Below, piece after piece: positions 56,333-64,000 of a stretch of DNA of 64,000 bases. The position numbers and the translations under genes are program-made. The number at the start of each line of letters is the position of its first letter. The first letter of the stretch is position 1. The notes below the pieces were generated by a model. That model saw only the letters and a list, made by a program, of their open reading frames with translations. It had not been told where the DNA came from and ran no database searches. This DNA is from Tetradesmus obliquus (lineage: Eukaryota; Chlorophyta; Chlorophyceae; Sphaeropleales; Scenedesmaceae), in assembly GCA_030272155.1 (NCBI GenBank), contig CP126197.1:2232001-2296000 (forward strand), written 5' to 3'.

Positions 56333-56524
56333 ACAGAAACGCCTTCTTCTGCTGCGGCATGCATCTTACCTTGCCAGTGCCTGTTGCGCTCTGCAGCGCC
56401 ACGTTCCTGCCTGACAGCACCGCCTGCTGCGCTGCAGCCTGCACGGGTGTGGGAGCTGCAAAGTTTTGTGCCTTCAGCGCAGCCAGCAGCTGCTCAGGCA
56501 GGCCCATGTCCTCAAACGTTGCCA

Positions 56525-56597
<73 letters not shown>

Positions 56598-57182
56598 GGG
56601 GCTGGCACCTGCTCCAAGTCGGGTGCTGCTTGTGCTGCTAGAGGTCTTGCTGTCTGCTGCAGGTGACTCTGCTTGCAGGATTTGTCCTGGGTCATCTGCA
56701 GCTGCACTGTGCATGCCGCGCATTTGATGTAGTGCTGCATAGTGCATGCTGCTGCTGCTGCCGCTCCGTATCAGTGCCTGGTGTGTTTGGTTGCTACACC
56801 AACGGACAGCTTCCCAGCTGCTGTGTGTATGGCTATACAGAGAAGGCCACTGCACGTGCTGAGCAGCAGAGCTCGCTTGCAGGAGCAGCGGCATCTGCTG
56901 CTCCCTGCGTTGACTGCAAGCTTGCTGCGGGGCCAGCGGCAGTATGGCAGGCTCATGCTGAACCAGCTGCTGCGTGTACTGCTGATTTGGCTGTGTTATG
57001 GCTTGTTGCATGGTTCTAGCAAGGCAGCTGAGGTTAGCGAGCCAGCAAGGCAGCAGCTGCTGCTGCTGCCCAAGTGCTGCTACAGCCCCTGCCAAAGACG
57101 TTGTGCGTGGCTGCAACATCATGGCATACACATCTGAAGGTGTATCACCACTGGTGAAGTAACGGAACGTAATGCTACGCAC
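49537..57182 (-). CDS. Divergent DEAD-box RNA helicase with EEAD motif II
   Basis: Exons: 57182-56370, 56009-55929, 54465-54366, 54037-53952, 53628-53527, 52983-52444, 52002-51835, 50938-50795, 50278-50126, 49809-49537. They join to 819 residues, or 798 from the Met at 57119. Helicase motifs in order: Q-motif region FEDMGLPEQLLAAL and APTPVQ; Walker A SATGTGKT (split by intron 1); motif Ia ICPTQEL; VVATPGRLL; motif II LVLEEADKLL (split by intron 5); motif III LLVSAG; KALVFVGQRQN; motif V LLTDAFGLGLDF; motif VI YIRRAGRTGRMGRPG. Motifs Ia, II, III and V deviate from the usual PTREL, DEAD, SAT and RGLD. About 65 extra residues with an Asp-rich stretch lie between II and III. The N-terminus is Ser/Arg/Gln-rich with no early acidic cluster after Met-57119, so an organelle target is possible. 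The C-terminal tail is basic and Ser-rich. Confidence 0.93.
49811..49866 (-). repeat. CTG-type tract before helicase exon 10
   Basis: About 18 CAG triplets on the + strand, read as (CTG)n on the coding strand directly before the CTGCAG acceptor of exon 10 (start 49809). Confidence 0.95.
50557..50865 (-). repeat. Three copies of the helicase exon 8 donor end
   Basis: The exon 8 end (50789-50850: tcaccgagagcaccacatcc, acctcctgaaaatccag, caggccaaatgcatctg) recurs at about 50678-50740 and about 50556-50620. Spacing is about 110-125 bp. The farthest copy is the most decayed. Confidence 0.92.
51216..51860 (-). repeat. Nine copies, 77-bp period, of the helicase exon 7 donor end
   Basis: Copies of gcgtgcagctgctggctggt-like sequence, each preceded by cagcctcacct (the donor on the coding strand), occur at about 51217, 51294, 51370, 51447, 51524, 51600, 51678, 51755 and the true site at 51833. 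The period is 76-78 bp. The unit also contains gtcaaacatctgtc and ggtcaaaca blocks. Confidence 0.95.
53105..53565 (-). repeat. Echoes of helicase exon 5 donor and exon 6 acceptor
   Basis: The exon 5 end (53520-53560: gcacctcctccagcaccagc then accatcctttcg) is echoed near 53345-53390 and 53185-53222. The exon 6 acceptor (cttgtctgcctgcgtggtgg, 52975-52994) is echoed at about 53103-53122 as cttgtctgcctcagtggtgg. Both copies are followed by CAG runs. Confidence 0.85.
53408..53512. repeat. 31-bp perfect inverted repeat with 43-bp loop
   Basis: Left arm 53408-53438 and right arm 53482-53512 are exact reverse complements (ggtttgacatgactttgctg...). A second inverted pair, gttttgaggttt (53401-53412) and aaacctcaaaac (53456-53467), is nested in it. 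The structure lies in helicase intron 5 between two duplicated exon ends. Confidence 0.95.
53637..53699 (-). repeat. CTG-type tract before helicase exon 5
   Basis: About 20 CAG triplets (+ strand) directly upstream, on the coding strand, of the exon 5 acceptor (53628). Confidence 0.95.
54405..54755 (-). repeat. Triplicated CTG-tract plus exon 3 start in the helicase gene
   Basis: Three tandem units, each a CAG run (+ strand) adjoining cagcacctg and the first 15 or so codons of exon 3. The true acceptor is at 54465 and copies are at 54613 and 54719. All three encode a motif Ia-like segment: VLVICPTQELCMQVLRAA (true and copy 2) and VLVLCLTQELCIQVLRAA (copy 3). The CAG run between units 1 and 2 (54469-54546) has 26 uninterrupted triplets. 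Confidence 0.95.
54975..55670. repeat. TG-rich minisatellite (gtgttggt / gtgttgtgt)
   Basis: About 690 bp made of ggtgtgtt and gtgtgttg blocks in varying order, with some ggtgggttgtgt variants near the right end. It lies in helicase intron 2. On the coding strand it is CA/ACC-rich. The THNTP-like or CVGVLV-like frames it creates are artefacts. Confidence 0.95.
55785..55955 (-). repeat. Echo of helicase exon 2 donor
   Basis: The exon 2 end with donor (55923-55950: ctcaccctgccgtgcctggg then tgg) is repeated at about 55786-55810, followed by three short gcaggacg[a/g]gggtg units. Confidence 0.85.
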
Positions 57183-58019
57183 AGCCCAGAGCTACGCGCA
57201 GCGATGATAAACCCCTCAGCTGTAGCGTGTCAACTCCCCAGGGTTCTGGCCAGCCCCAGTGTTGACCAGCTGCAATGCACATGGCAGGTGCAATGTTAGA
57301 GCTGTGTGTTGCATGCACGTTCGCTTGCGCGACTGGATCACGCACGAAACATTAGTAACATTGACCAGCAAACACCGACAATCCTAGAATCTCGACGCAT
57401 TCAGCTGCTGCTACGTAACTATCGTAATTTGCTTTGTGTTTCATATCTGTGGGCACCGGGATCTTGCCCAGCATGCAGCTTCGGTCCCCTAACCATGAGG
57501 CTTGCCTCACGTCCATCACCAATAGCACAGGGAGGTTCAATTGCCGCCACGTGCACGTCAGCAAACAGAGGAGTCACCTTCGGCATCGCGAATGGCCACG
57601 GCTAGCAGCTGCGCAGGTTCGTTGCTGAACGCTGTGGCAGCAGCAGCAAGTAACACCAGCAGTGGCAGCACCGTCCAACCAGACTGTCGCTGGATGGCGT
57701 CAGAGTGCTGCAACCCGCAGATATTTCGATTTGAATTGATTCGCGCTGCACAGCTGAGCAATGAGATCCTATGTGGCAAACATTTTGGCCTGGGGAGCAG
57801 GCACCAGGCGGGGAGCAACCACTTGGTACTGCGGCAGCACAACACAGCAGCAGCTGCAAGCAATCAACATATGGCAGACCCTGCAAAGCAACAGCAAATA
57901 CTTATTTTTTCTTTTAGTGTGTCTCATAGCTTGCCATATGTCACACCAATTGCCTGCACATGCTGCTGCAGGTCAGTGGCTCTGCAAGCAGCCTGGACCC
58001 GCCCTCTGTCACTTCCACA
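57183..58019. promoter_or_regulatory. Divergent region between helicase (-) and acyltransferase (+)
   Basis: Should contain both promoters and the acyltransferase 5' exon(s). A possible first exon starts with the ATG at 57592 (Met-Ala-Thr-Ala-Ser-Ser...), but I could not find a donor that keeps frame with the exon at 57972. No specific promoter motif was identified. Confidence 0.4.
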
Positions 58020-59370
58020 ATGGAATCCTCACTGGATGACGCCACAAAAGCCAGCGCAGCAGATGTCTTGCGTGCTTCAAACATCAAGGAGGTGCAGCCG
58101 GCAGCTCTGTTTGATGCTGCACATGTGGAGGAGTGGAGCCCTCAGCTGGTGGCCTACTTCCCTCTGGGGTGTGCACTGGCAGCAGCGCGCTTCGCGGCGT
58201 GGATTGCAGGTGAGCTTGCAGGAACGCTTGCAGGACAGCTGTCAGAAGCTGCTTGCAGGAAAACTTGCAGGACAGCTTGCAGGAAGCAGCGCCATCAGAC
58301 AGGGATTGCCAGCAATGCGATTGAGTCGGGTCAGAGGTTGTGCATGGCAGTGACTCAAGCTGCCTATTGCACTCTTGTGATGGCTAACTGAAACCGCTGC
58401 TGCAAATATCAAAGTCAACAACATCAAATAGTTAGATGACAGCTCAGAAGCTTTCAAACTCTCTGTGTCTGCTGTTGCTGCTGCTGCAGGCATTGCGCTG
58501 GATGCTCCCTGGTTCCGGCAGATGCCAGTCATCAATGCGTACATGGCGCTACTCGGCGTCGAGGTGACCTGGCGCAACACACACAACATCCCGCAGCAGC
58601 GGCATGTGCTTGTCAGCAACCACGTCAGCGTAGGTGACCTGCTGATGCTCTTCCAGCAGCCACAAAGATATGTGCACCTCATAACAAGTGCACTGCCGAG
58701 GCAGGTGTATGGCACACAGAACCTGCCAGCCATCCTGCAGCCTGCAAACAAGGAGACGTACCTGGCCATAGCAGCACAGCAGCAGCAGCAGCAGCAAGTG
58801 CCGCTGCTGCAGCCGCAGCACCATCAGCAGCTGCGGGTGGATCCAATGGCAGCCGGCAGTTTTGGTACTGCCTCCAGCAGCAGCCACCACAGCAGCAGCA
58901 GCCACATAGACTCACCAGAACACCACCACCACCACCAGCAGCAGCAGCAGCAGCATAGCGCCGGCTGGAGCTCCGCGGACTCTGCAGCCGCAGCAGCATC
59001 AGTGCACGTGTTTCCCGAAGGCGGCATGACAAATGGCAGCGGCATGATGCGCTTCAGTCGGGGCTTCATGCTCTTTGCAGACCAGCTGCCTGTTGTGCCA
59101 GTGGCACTGCGGCTCAAAACAGCCTTCCCAGAAATCAAATGCCACACACTGGACTCGCCATTTCTAGCAAACCTGTTTTGGTTCAGCTTCCAGCCATGGA
59201 CAGAGATCGAGGCTGTTGCGCTGCCGCCAATGCGGTTGGAACCGGGAGAAAGCAAGGCGGCGTTTGTGCAGCGCGTGCAGCTGGCGATTGCGCAGGAGCT
59301 GCAGGTGTGGGTGGCTGAGTTGAACATCCAGCAGAAGCGGGCCATGGTGCAGCAGCAGAAGCGGCGCTGA
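58020..59370 (+). CDS. PlsC-type glycerolipid acyltransferase (AUP1/GPAT-like)
   Basis: Membrane-bound acyltransferase expected to transfer an acyl group to a lysolipid or glycerol-phosphate acceptor. Exons: 57972-58209 (coding from the Met at 58020, or from an unseen upstream exon) and 58490-59370; from 58020 this gives 356 residues. Motifs: a hydrophobic segment YFPLGCALAAARFAAWIAG; VLVSNHVSVGDLLML, which contains the catalytic HX4D box; FPEGGMTNGSGMMRFSRG, the FPEG acyl-acceptor block; and VVPVALRLK. The region after it (LANLFWFSFQPWTEIEAVAL) resembles AUP1-type proteins. Between the HX4D and FPEG boxes about 75 low-complexity residues (Gln, His, Ser, Ala) are inserted. The C-terminus is basic and Gln-rich; no CUE domain was seen. 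Substrate and organelle cannot be decided. Confidence 0.85.
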
Positions 59371-59617
59371 GTTGGCGCTTTGCTGCTGCTGTGGCGCTGG
59401 CTTTCCTGCAGGCTGCTGATCCTGCAACTACTGTGGCCGCTTGAGATTGCAATGGCGTGGACATGTGTGCAGGATTTGTGGTGCAGGGCTGAGGTTCAGC
59501 ATCGCCGTTTCCGCAGGAGCTGCGGGTGTGGGTGGCTGAGCTGAACATCCAGCAGGATTGGGCCATGGTGCAGCAGCAGCAGCAGGGCAAGGCAAAGCAG
59601 CAGGCGCGGCGCTGAGC
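59275..59617 (+). repeat. Duplicated 3' end of the acyltransferase gene
   Basis: The last 90 bp with stop (59282-59385) recurs at about 59510-59632: gcaggagctgc.ggtgtgggt, ggctgag.tgaacatccagca, gggccatggtgcagcagcag, then cggcgctgag[c/t]tggcgctt including the TGA. The spacing is about 230-245 bp. Confidence 0.93.
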
Positions 59618-60691
59618 TGGCGCTTGGTGTGCTGCCGGCTGCTGAACCTGCAAGGCTGCGGCCCACTTGGAACCTTCTTGCAGTGTTGCAGGGCTGGCGT
59701 TGTGGGCTGTGGGTGGCAGGTGGCAGGTATTGGGTATTGCAGTTTTACTTTGGTTGTGATCGATTGAAGGCTGTGCAACAGGCTGCGGATTTGTCAGCTG
59801 TTGCTGCCACTGCAGCTTGGCGTGTCTTGCTTGGTGACTGTGTGGCTCCTATGCTGGTGACAGGGCTGCGATTGCTGACTGTGTACGAGTGTGGCTTGGA
59901 ATGGAGCTGCCTGCCGCCGCAGGAGCCAGCAGGATTGAGCAGGAGGGCAGCATGCTGCAAATTTAATGCTTACTATGTTATGCAAAGAGGAAGAGGGGCT
60001 GGGGTGTGGTGGCATGCGCGGCTGAGGGGTGTATGTCAGGGCAGTGCTCTGGAAGCCCACCAGGAGCCACGCTGTTGGCTCCTGCTAGGATGCCGCTGCA
60101 GTTGTGGCCAGCTGCTACGCTTGTTCTCAGAAACTAGCAAGTTGCTGCTGTGAAAGCCCTGACCTAAAGCGCATCTGTGTGCCTGCAGCACACGCTAGGG
60201 CTGGTTGTCAGTAGGCTTGTGTGGGCGTGGTCAGTTGCCACAGCCATTACTCCTGAGTCAGCAGGTGTGGTGACAGGTCAGCTTGACCTGCACAATGACA
60301 GCGCCGTGTGGCAAGTATGAGCAGAACTGTGTGTTAATGCATGTGCTGTCTCAGGCTGACGTGTTATGACGCGGTTGTTCCTTTGCACATTGGTATCATG
60401 CCCAATGCTCCTCCAGGAACCTCTTCCAGGGTGCTAGCAGGCTGCTGCCGACAGGTCCCTTGTTTCTGTGCACTACGAAGCACCAAACTGCATGCAGTGT
60501 TACAATTGAACCTCAATTCAGGCACTGTCTGCGCAGCTTTGGTGCTGCTCAGGACCAGGTTGTGCTGTGCTTGCGTTCAATAGTCATGAAGCGCACGGTT
60601 ACTGATCGGGACTGGGACTGGGACTGTGCACTGTCTTTGTGGACCTGCTGTGCACACACGAGCTTGCCTGCCAGCTGGCTCCTGCTGCAGC

Positions 60692-60950
60692 AGGATTTGA
60701 ATCAGATTTGGACTACGAAGCCTTGGGCCCTAGATGCAGACCGAAGTCGTTTTTCCTTTGTAATCACCATTTATACTCATTACAGCAACGGCTTGTAGTG
60801 TTTTTGCAGCTGTGCTGCACCCCCAAAGTGCAACAGGATTTGAATTAGACTGTGATGACGAAGCCTTGGGCCCTAGATGCAGACCGAGGTCGCTTTCTCT
60901 CTATAAATGAGGATTATCCTCATGAATGCAAGTGATTGTACTGTTTTTGC
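60692..60950. repeat. Diverged tandem duplication, about 143-bp period
   Basis: Two copies beginning aggatttgaat[c/t]aga at about 60692 and 60835. They share acgaagccttgggccctaga then tgcagaccga.gtcg and, near the end, gtact/gtagtgtttttgc. Identity is highest in the central block. No neighbouring exon explains it. Confidence 0.85.
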
Positions 60951-61042
60951 TGGCCGTACCGCTAGGGGCGGAGTAGAATGACACCTAGGTCACTATGTGC
61001 CGCGCCATCGTTTCAGCGTTTCATGACTACCGGCCCCGCACT

Positions 61043-61050
61043 TCTATATA
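61043..61050 (+). promoter_or_regulatory. Possible TATA box of the 67-residue protein gene
   Basis: tctatata lies 126 bp upstream of the proposed start codon at 61176 and is followed by a CA-rich leader. Position and sequence fit a TATA element, but this is only a motif match. Confidence 0.4.
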
Positions 61051-61175
61051 GCGCCACCTGGTCTTGCGCGTCCGTATTGGCCTTCACTTCCTTGCTTTTC
61101 ACAGCAACCAGAAGCAACAACAGCAGCACTTGAGCCAAAACTGCCCGCAACAGACAAGAAGGGAGAGCTGCAGCC

Positions 61176-61706
61176 ATGTCGGTCGCTTCAAGCCTGCTTC
61201 TTACGGTGAGATCATTGTTCAACCCACAGCTTGGCAGCCATCGTGTGCGTGCACCTTTCGCTGCTTTCGGAAGCCCTTTCGTATCCTGACGCTATCTGTT
61301 GCGTTGCCCTTGCAGTTCTCCCCGTTTTTTGCAGCGGTGACGATTACCTTTGGGGCCATGAAGTATGCAGACGAGAAGAAGGCGCCGTTGTGAGTCAGCA
61401 CCGCCAGCATGGACACTTCTTGCCAGCTCAGTCCCGCCCATGCAGCAGCCGCGCGAGCGTCGGACTTACTGATCTTCGTTAGTATTATGATTGCGTGCGT
61501 CTCAGCGTGCATGCCGCATGCAACTGCTGTCCTGTAGATACAATCTCGGCCAAATCTTGGTGATGACCTGTCTGCTGCTGCTCGCCTGCTGCTTGCTGCC
61601 TTGCAGGAAGCACTGGGCTCTGCAGAGGCGCCTGGAGGCCGATAAGGCCTTCCCAACACAGAACAAGCGCCTGGACTTCACCATGTGCCTGGCTCACGGC
61701 ACCTAA
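61176..61706 (+). CDS. Small single-span membrane protein, 67 residues, three exons
   Basis: Exons: 61176-61205, 61316-61389, 61607-61706, with consensus gtgag donors and ttgcag acceptors; they join in frame to 67 residues. The N-terminal half is one hydrophobic helix (SSLLLTFSPFFAAVTITFG), followed by a charged tail: MKYADEKKAP, then KHWALQRRLEADKAF and a C-terminal CLAHGT. This small size, short N-terminus and single helix with a basic tail are typical of accessory subunits of mitochondrial inner-membrane or thylakoid complexes, but I do not recognise the family. The TGA at 61390-61392 would end the protein early if intron 2 were retained; it lies inside the gtgagt donor. A TATA-like site lies upstream. 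The consistent splice sites and in-frame joining argue that it is real. Confidence 0.6.
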
Positions 61707-63094
61707 GCAGCAGCCTTGCTGGCATTGAGCCAGCTGTTCAGCGGCTGGGGCGGTTGGGAGTTTGGTGCGCCTCCATGCAGCAGCTGTTCTCGTGGCATGG
61801 CAGGTGCAAAGCTTATTGTCACCGGATATCAGCTTGTTGATACAGCAGCAGGGATTGTAATGGCTGCTGCAGCTTGAGCTCTAGGTGTGATTCAACAACA
61901 TTGTTGATATCGATGCACCAGGACGGCTTATCTGGTTGATTGTTGGTGTGCCGCCACCCTTGTGGCTTTTGTTTCTATGCCGAATGTAGTCGGCGCAGCA
62001 GCTTGCATGCTTTGGGACATCGCGCAGTGGTACAGCTTTTTTGGTGCCCACGCTTTTGCTCTTCAAGCAGTTACAAATATATTTCCAAGCACCACTGCTC
62101 GTGCATGTGCGTGCATGTTTTGACTGCAGGCTTCAGCTTAGCACAGGTTGCCCCTGCAGCCTTTTTTGTGTTTTGACTGTTTCAGACTATACCAACGGCA
62201 GGTTTGACCATCATCTTTCCATCCTCATGTTTTGTGTGACACTGTTTGCTCACCACTTCAATCGCTGCCCTGTCGTTGTAGCTGTTCAGTCGTTCATGCT
62301 GACAGCTGCACATTGCAGCGTTGCAGCTCTTTTGGATGCTGTTGGTGTGTTCAAGGTGCCAGCAGCTCACCAGTTGGAGGTCGAGCTGTTATAACAACAT
62401 AACATTGGATGCATTCCTATGCTTTGATCGGACGATGCAGCAGGCCCCATGTATTTCAGCTCGCGTGCTGCAACATGCATTGCATTCGAGATTGGTTGTA
62501 GTTTAAGGGCAAGATGCACAGCATATGCATCTGCCTTGCTGCATTGTCAGGGCATTGCTGCAAGTAGTTACAGGCATGCGCGCCCCTGCGGGCTTGCCTG
62601 TGGTTCGTGTGGCGTGCATTTAGAACCAGGACCAGTAGTACTACGTTCGATGCTGGTGCCTTTGCTGCTGGTGCCTTTGCTGCTCAGATGGACACTGCAC
62701 TGCTTGGCGGGTTTTAGAGGCCCTGCTATGGTTGACGGCAGTGGTTGCAGTCATAAAGGTGGTGGACAGTTTTGGTTGCGCTCCAGCTGCGGTGGCTGCT
62801 GTTGCAGCAGGGTTCAGCAAGGTAACTTACAAGCATCGATGCTACATTTGAGCGGCGCAATGCCTCTTCACTTGTGACTCCCATTTAGTTGTGCATGTCT
62901 GCAACAAACAGCCGCAGATCTATAGCTGTCAAACTGTCGGCACCTCCTGTATAGGGTGTTGTGACGTGTTCTGCTGGTGAGGCACTGCCTCCCGCTCCCG
63001 ACAATTGGGCTTGCCCAATTGTGCTGTGGTAGCGAGCCAGTAGGATTCCGTCCCCCCTGATAACAAAAAAAAAACTGTCGAAACCGTTGGTCTG
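61707..63094. other. Intergenic region, no gene seen
   Basis: No conserved coding motif found. Contains a short stem-loop, acaattgggc (63001-63010) and its reverse complement at 63013-63022 with a 2-base loop, and a run of ten A residues at about 63064. The stem-loop sits 73 bp beyond the stop of the right-edge gene on its 3' side, so it could belong to that transcript's 3' end. Confidence 0.45.
63001..63022. repeat. Short perfect stem-loop
   Basis: 10-bp arms acaattgggc / gcccaattgt separated by tt. Function unknown. Confidence 0.8.
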
Positions 63095-64000
63095 TCAGCC
63101 GTGGCACTTGTGCAGTGCTTCGGCAATGTAGAAGCGCTGCCCTGAGCTATGCAGAAACAACTGCACGCACAGCTCTTCCAGCTTGCCCGGCTGCGCCTGT
63201 AACAACACACAATCCGCAGGCGCTGTCTGCTGTGCAGCCCTCAGCCGGTCATCTGCAGCGACTGCCCGCGCAGCTCTGCCAGAGGCAGGCAAGTGCTTGC
63301 AAGCTGGCAGGACAAACCATGGCGCCCCATTTCTGCTCTCAAGCGCTGTTGTCCATGACATGGCCCCTGCGGAGCTGTTGGTAACAGCGTTAAGCGTGCC
63401 TCATCCGCCCGTCATCTGCAGCGCCTGTGCGCAGAGCTCTGCCAGCTTGCCCGGCTGCGCGTCGCCGCCCTGCTGCTGGGTGCTGGGCAGGGGCCCCTTG
63501 TGGCTGCTGCTGTAGTAGTGCTGCTCCAGCTCCGCTAGCAGGTTCTCTGCATGTTGGCAGAGTCATCATCGCATTTGGTGAGTGTGATCAGTTGCATTTG
63601 CATCTCATGTGCGTGTGTAAGAAGTAGAATGACGCTCAGGCAGCAGCTGAGAGGAGTGAGCACACGGCGGCGGCTGCACGACGGAGGCAAATGCTTATGG
63701 AACCTTGTGCTCTGCATACATGTGCCGCTTCACTCATAATGTGCCAAAGTAGCAAGAGGAGATCCAGATCTGTGGACAGCTGCTGCTGCTGCTGCAGCTC
63801 GGAGGCCTGTCATGTTCCCCTTGGAGTTGAAGCGTGCCACGCAGCAGCACGCACCGCCAATGCATGCAGCACGGCTGCTTCAGCAACTCCAATGTCTTTG
63901 TTTCTTCCGCACCTGCGTCCCGCTTTATGTGCTCCAGGCCGCGCGTGGTGTGGTAGGTGTCGCTGGTGAGCCGCTGCTGCACCGCGTGCACGTTGCCCAT
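63095..64000 (-). CDS. Unidentified gene, 3' part (runs off the right edge)
   Basis: Probable exons on the - strand: 64000-63913 (AVQQRLTSDTYHTTRGLEHI then KRDAG, ending in a gtgcgg donor), possibly one near 63815-63760, 63540-63400 (LLAELEQHYYSSSHKGPL), and a final exon ending at 63095 (GKLEELCVQLFLHSSGQRFY then IAEALHKCHG, stop). The segments GKLAELCAQ (63450) and GKLEELCVQ (63170) are copies of one exon junction, with a third decayed copy near 63255, so the true order of joins is unclear. The fragments look helical and charged, perhaps coiled coil. I do not recognise the family. The Met at the very edge may be internal. Confidence 0.35.
63160..63475 (-). repeat. Three copies of an exon junction in the right-edge gene
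   Basis: Shared + strand core: cagctct.ccagcttgcccgg with ctgcgc at 63172-63197 and 63437-63464, and gtcatctgcagcg.ctg..cgc followed by agctctgccag at 63247-63283 and 63412-63444. Spacing is about 165-265 bp. Confidence 0.75.

Larger units (their letters stand above)
59371..61175. other. Intergenic region, no gene seen
   Basis: Begins with the duplicated acyltransferase end. No conserved coding motif beyond that. A diverged direct duplication lies at 60692-60950, and a TATA-like site at 61043 is just upstream of the small membrane-protein gene. Confidence 0.5.

Noticed and set aside
60835-60950. Box C/D snoRNA
   Set aside because: There is a gtgatga C-box-like string at about 60850, but no CTGA D box at a suitable distance and no terminal stem.

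Overview
This window looks like nuclear DNA of a green alga, most likely a chlorophycean. I cannot name the species. The evidence is a set of intron-dense eukaryotic genes, splice donors that are mostly GTG-type, acceptors that mostly read TGCAG, heavy CAG/CTG triplet content that becomes poly-Gln, poly-Ala or poly-Ser where translated, and algal or plant gene types (twin-LOV photoreceptor, PHO4-family phosphate transporter, plant-type O-methyltransferase). I see no bacterial operons, CRISPR arrays or obvious transposons.

Layout, left to right: the end of an EF-hand gene (+, to 2272); a subtilisin-like protease (-, 8501 to 3359); a twin-LOV flavoprotein (-, 15200 to 11194); PIG-S of the GPI transamidase (+, 16201 to 19345); a PHO4/PiT phosphate transporter (-, 29970 to 21924); a COMT-type O-methyltransferase (-, 34804 to 31590); the rRNA-processing protein UTP15 (-, 42400 to 36295); an RlmN-type radical SAM RNA methyltransferase with a likely organelle transit peptide (+, 42890 to 47580); a divergent DEAD-box helicase (-, 57182 to 49537); a PlsC-type acyltransferase (+, about 58020 to 59370); a 67-residue single-span membrane protein (+, 61176 to 61706); and an unidentified gene at the right edge (-). 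For nine of these I placed every exon by hand from splice sites and conserved motifs. Each model closes in frame with a stop codon, which is good support for the boundaries. The genes are housekeeping or sensory and do not form a pathway. LOV/PIG-S, UTP15/RlmN and helicase/acyltransferase are divergent pairs that may share promoter regions.

The most unusual property is in the noncoding DNA. In at least 20 of roughly 66 introns, and after the stop codons of five genes, the noncoding sequence contains degenerate tandem copies ('echoes') of the neighbouring exon end. These copies often keep the splice donor or acceptor dinucleotide and sometimes the stop codon. One RlmN intron has four copies of its donor junction at one end and five of its acceptor junction at the other. 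One helicase intron has nine copies of a donor junction at a 77-bp period. Many acceptors are preceded by long CTG triplet runs that seem to replace the polypyrimidine tract, and one is preceded by about 970 bp of pure TG dinucleotide. Three foldback structures of apparently different age are also present: a perfect 72-bp palindrome, a 31-bp inverted repeat with a loop, and a roughly 178-nt imperfect hairpin. Together these suggest that introns and 3' flanks here grow by local direct and inverted duplication.
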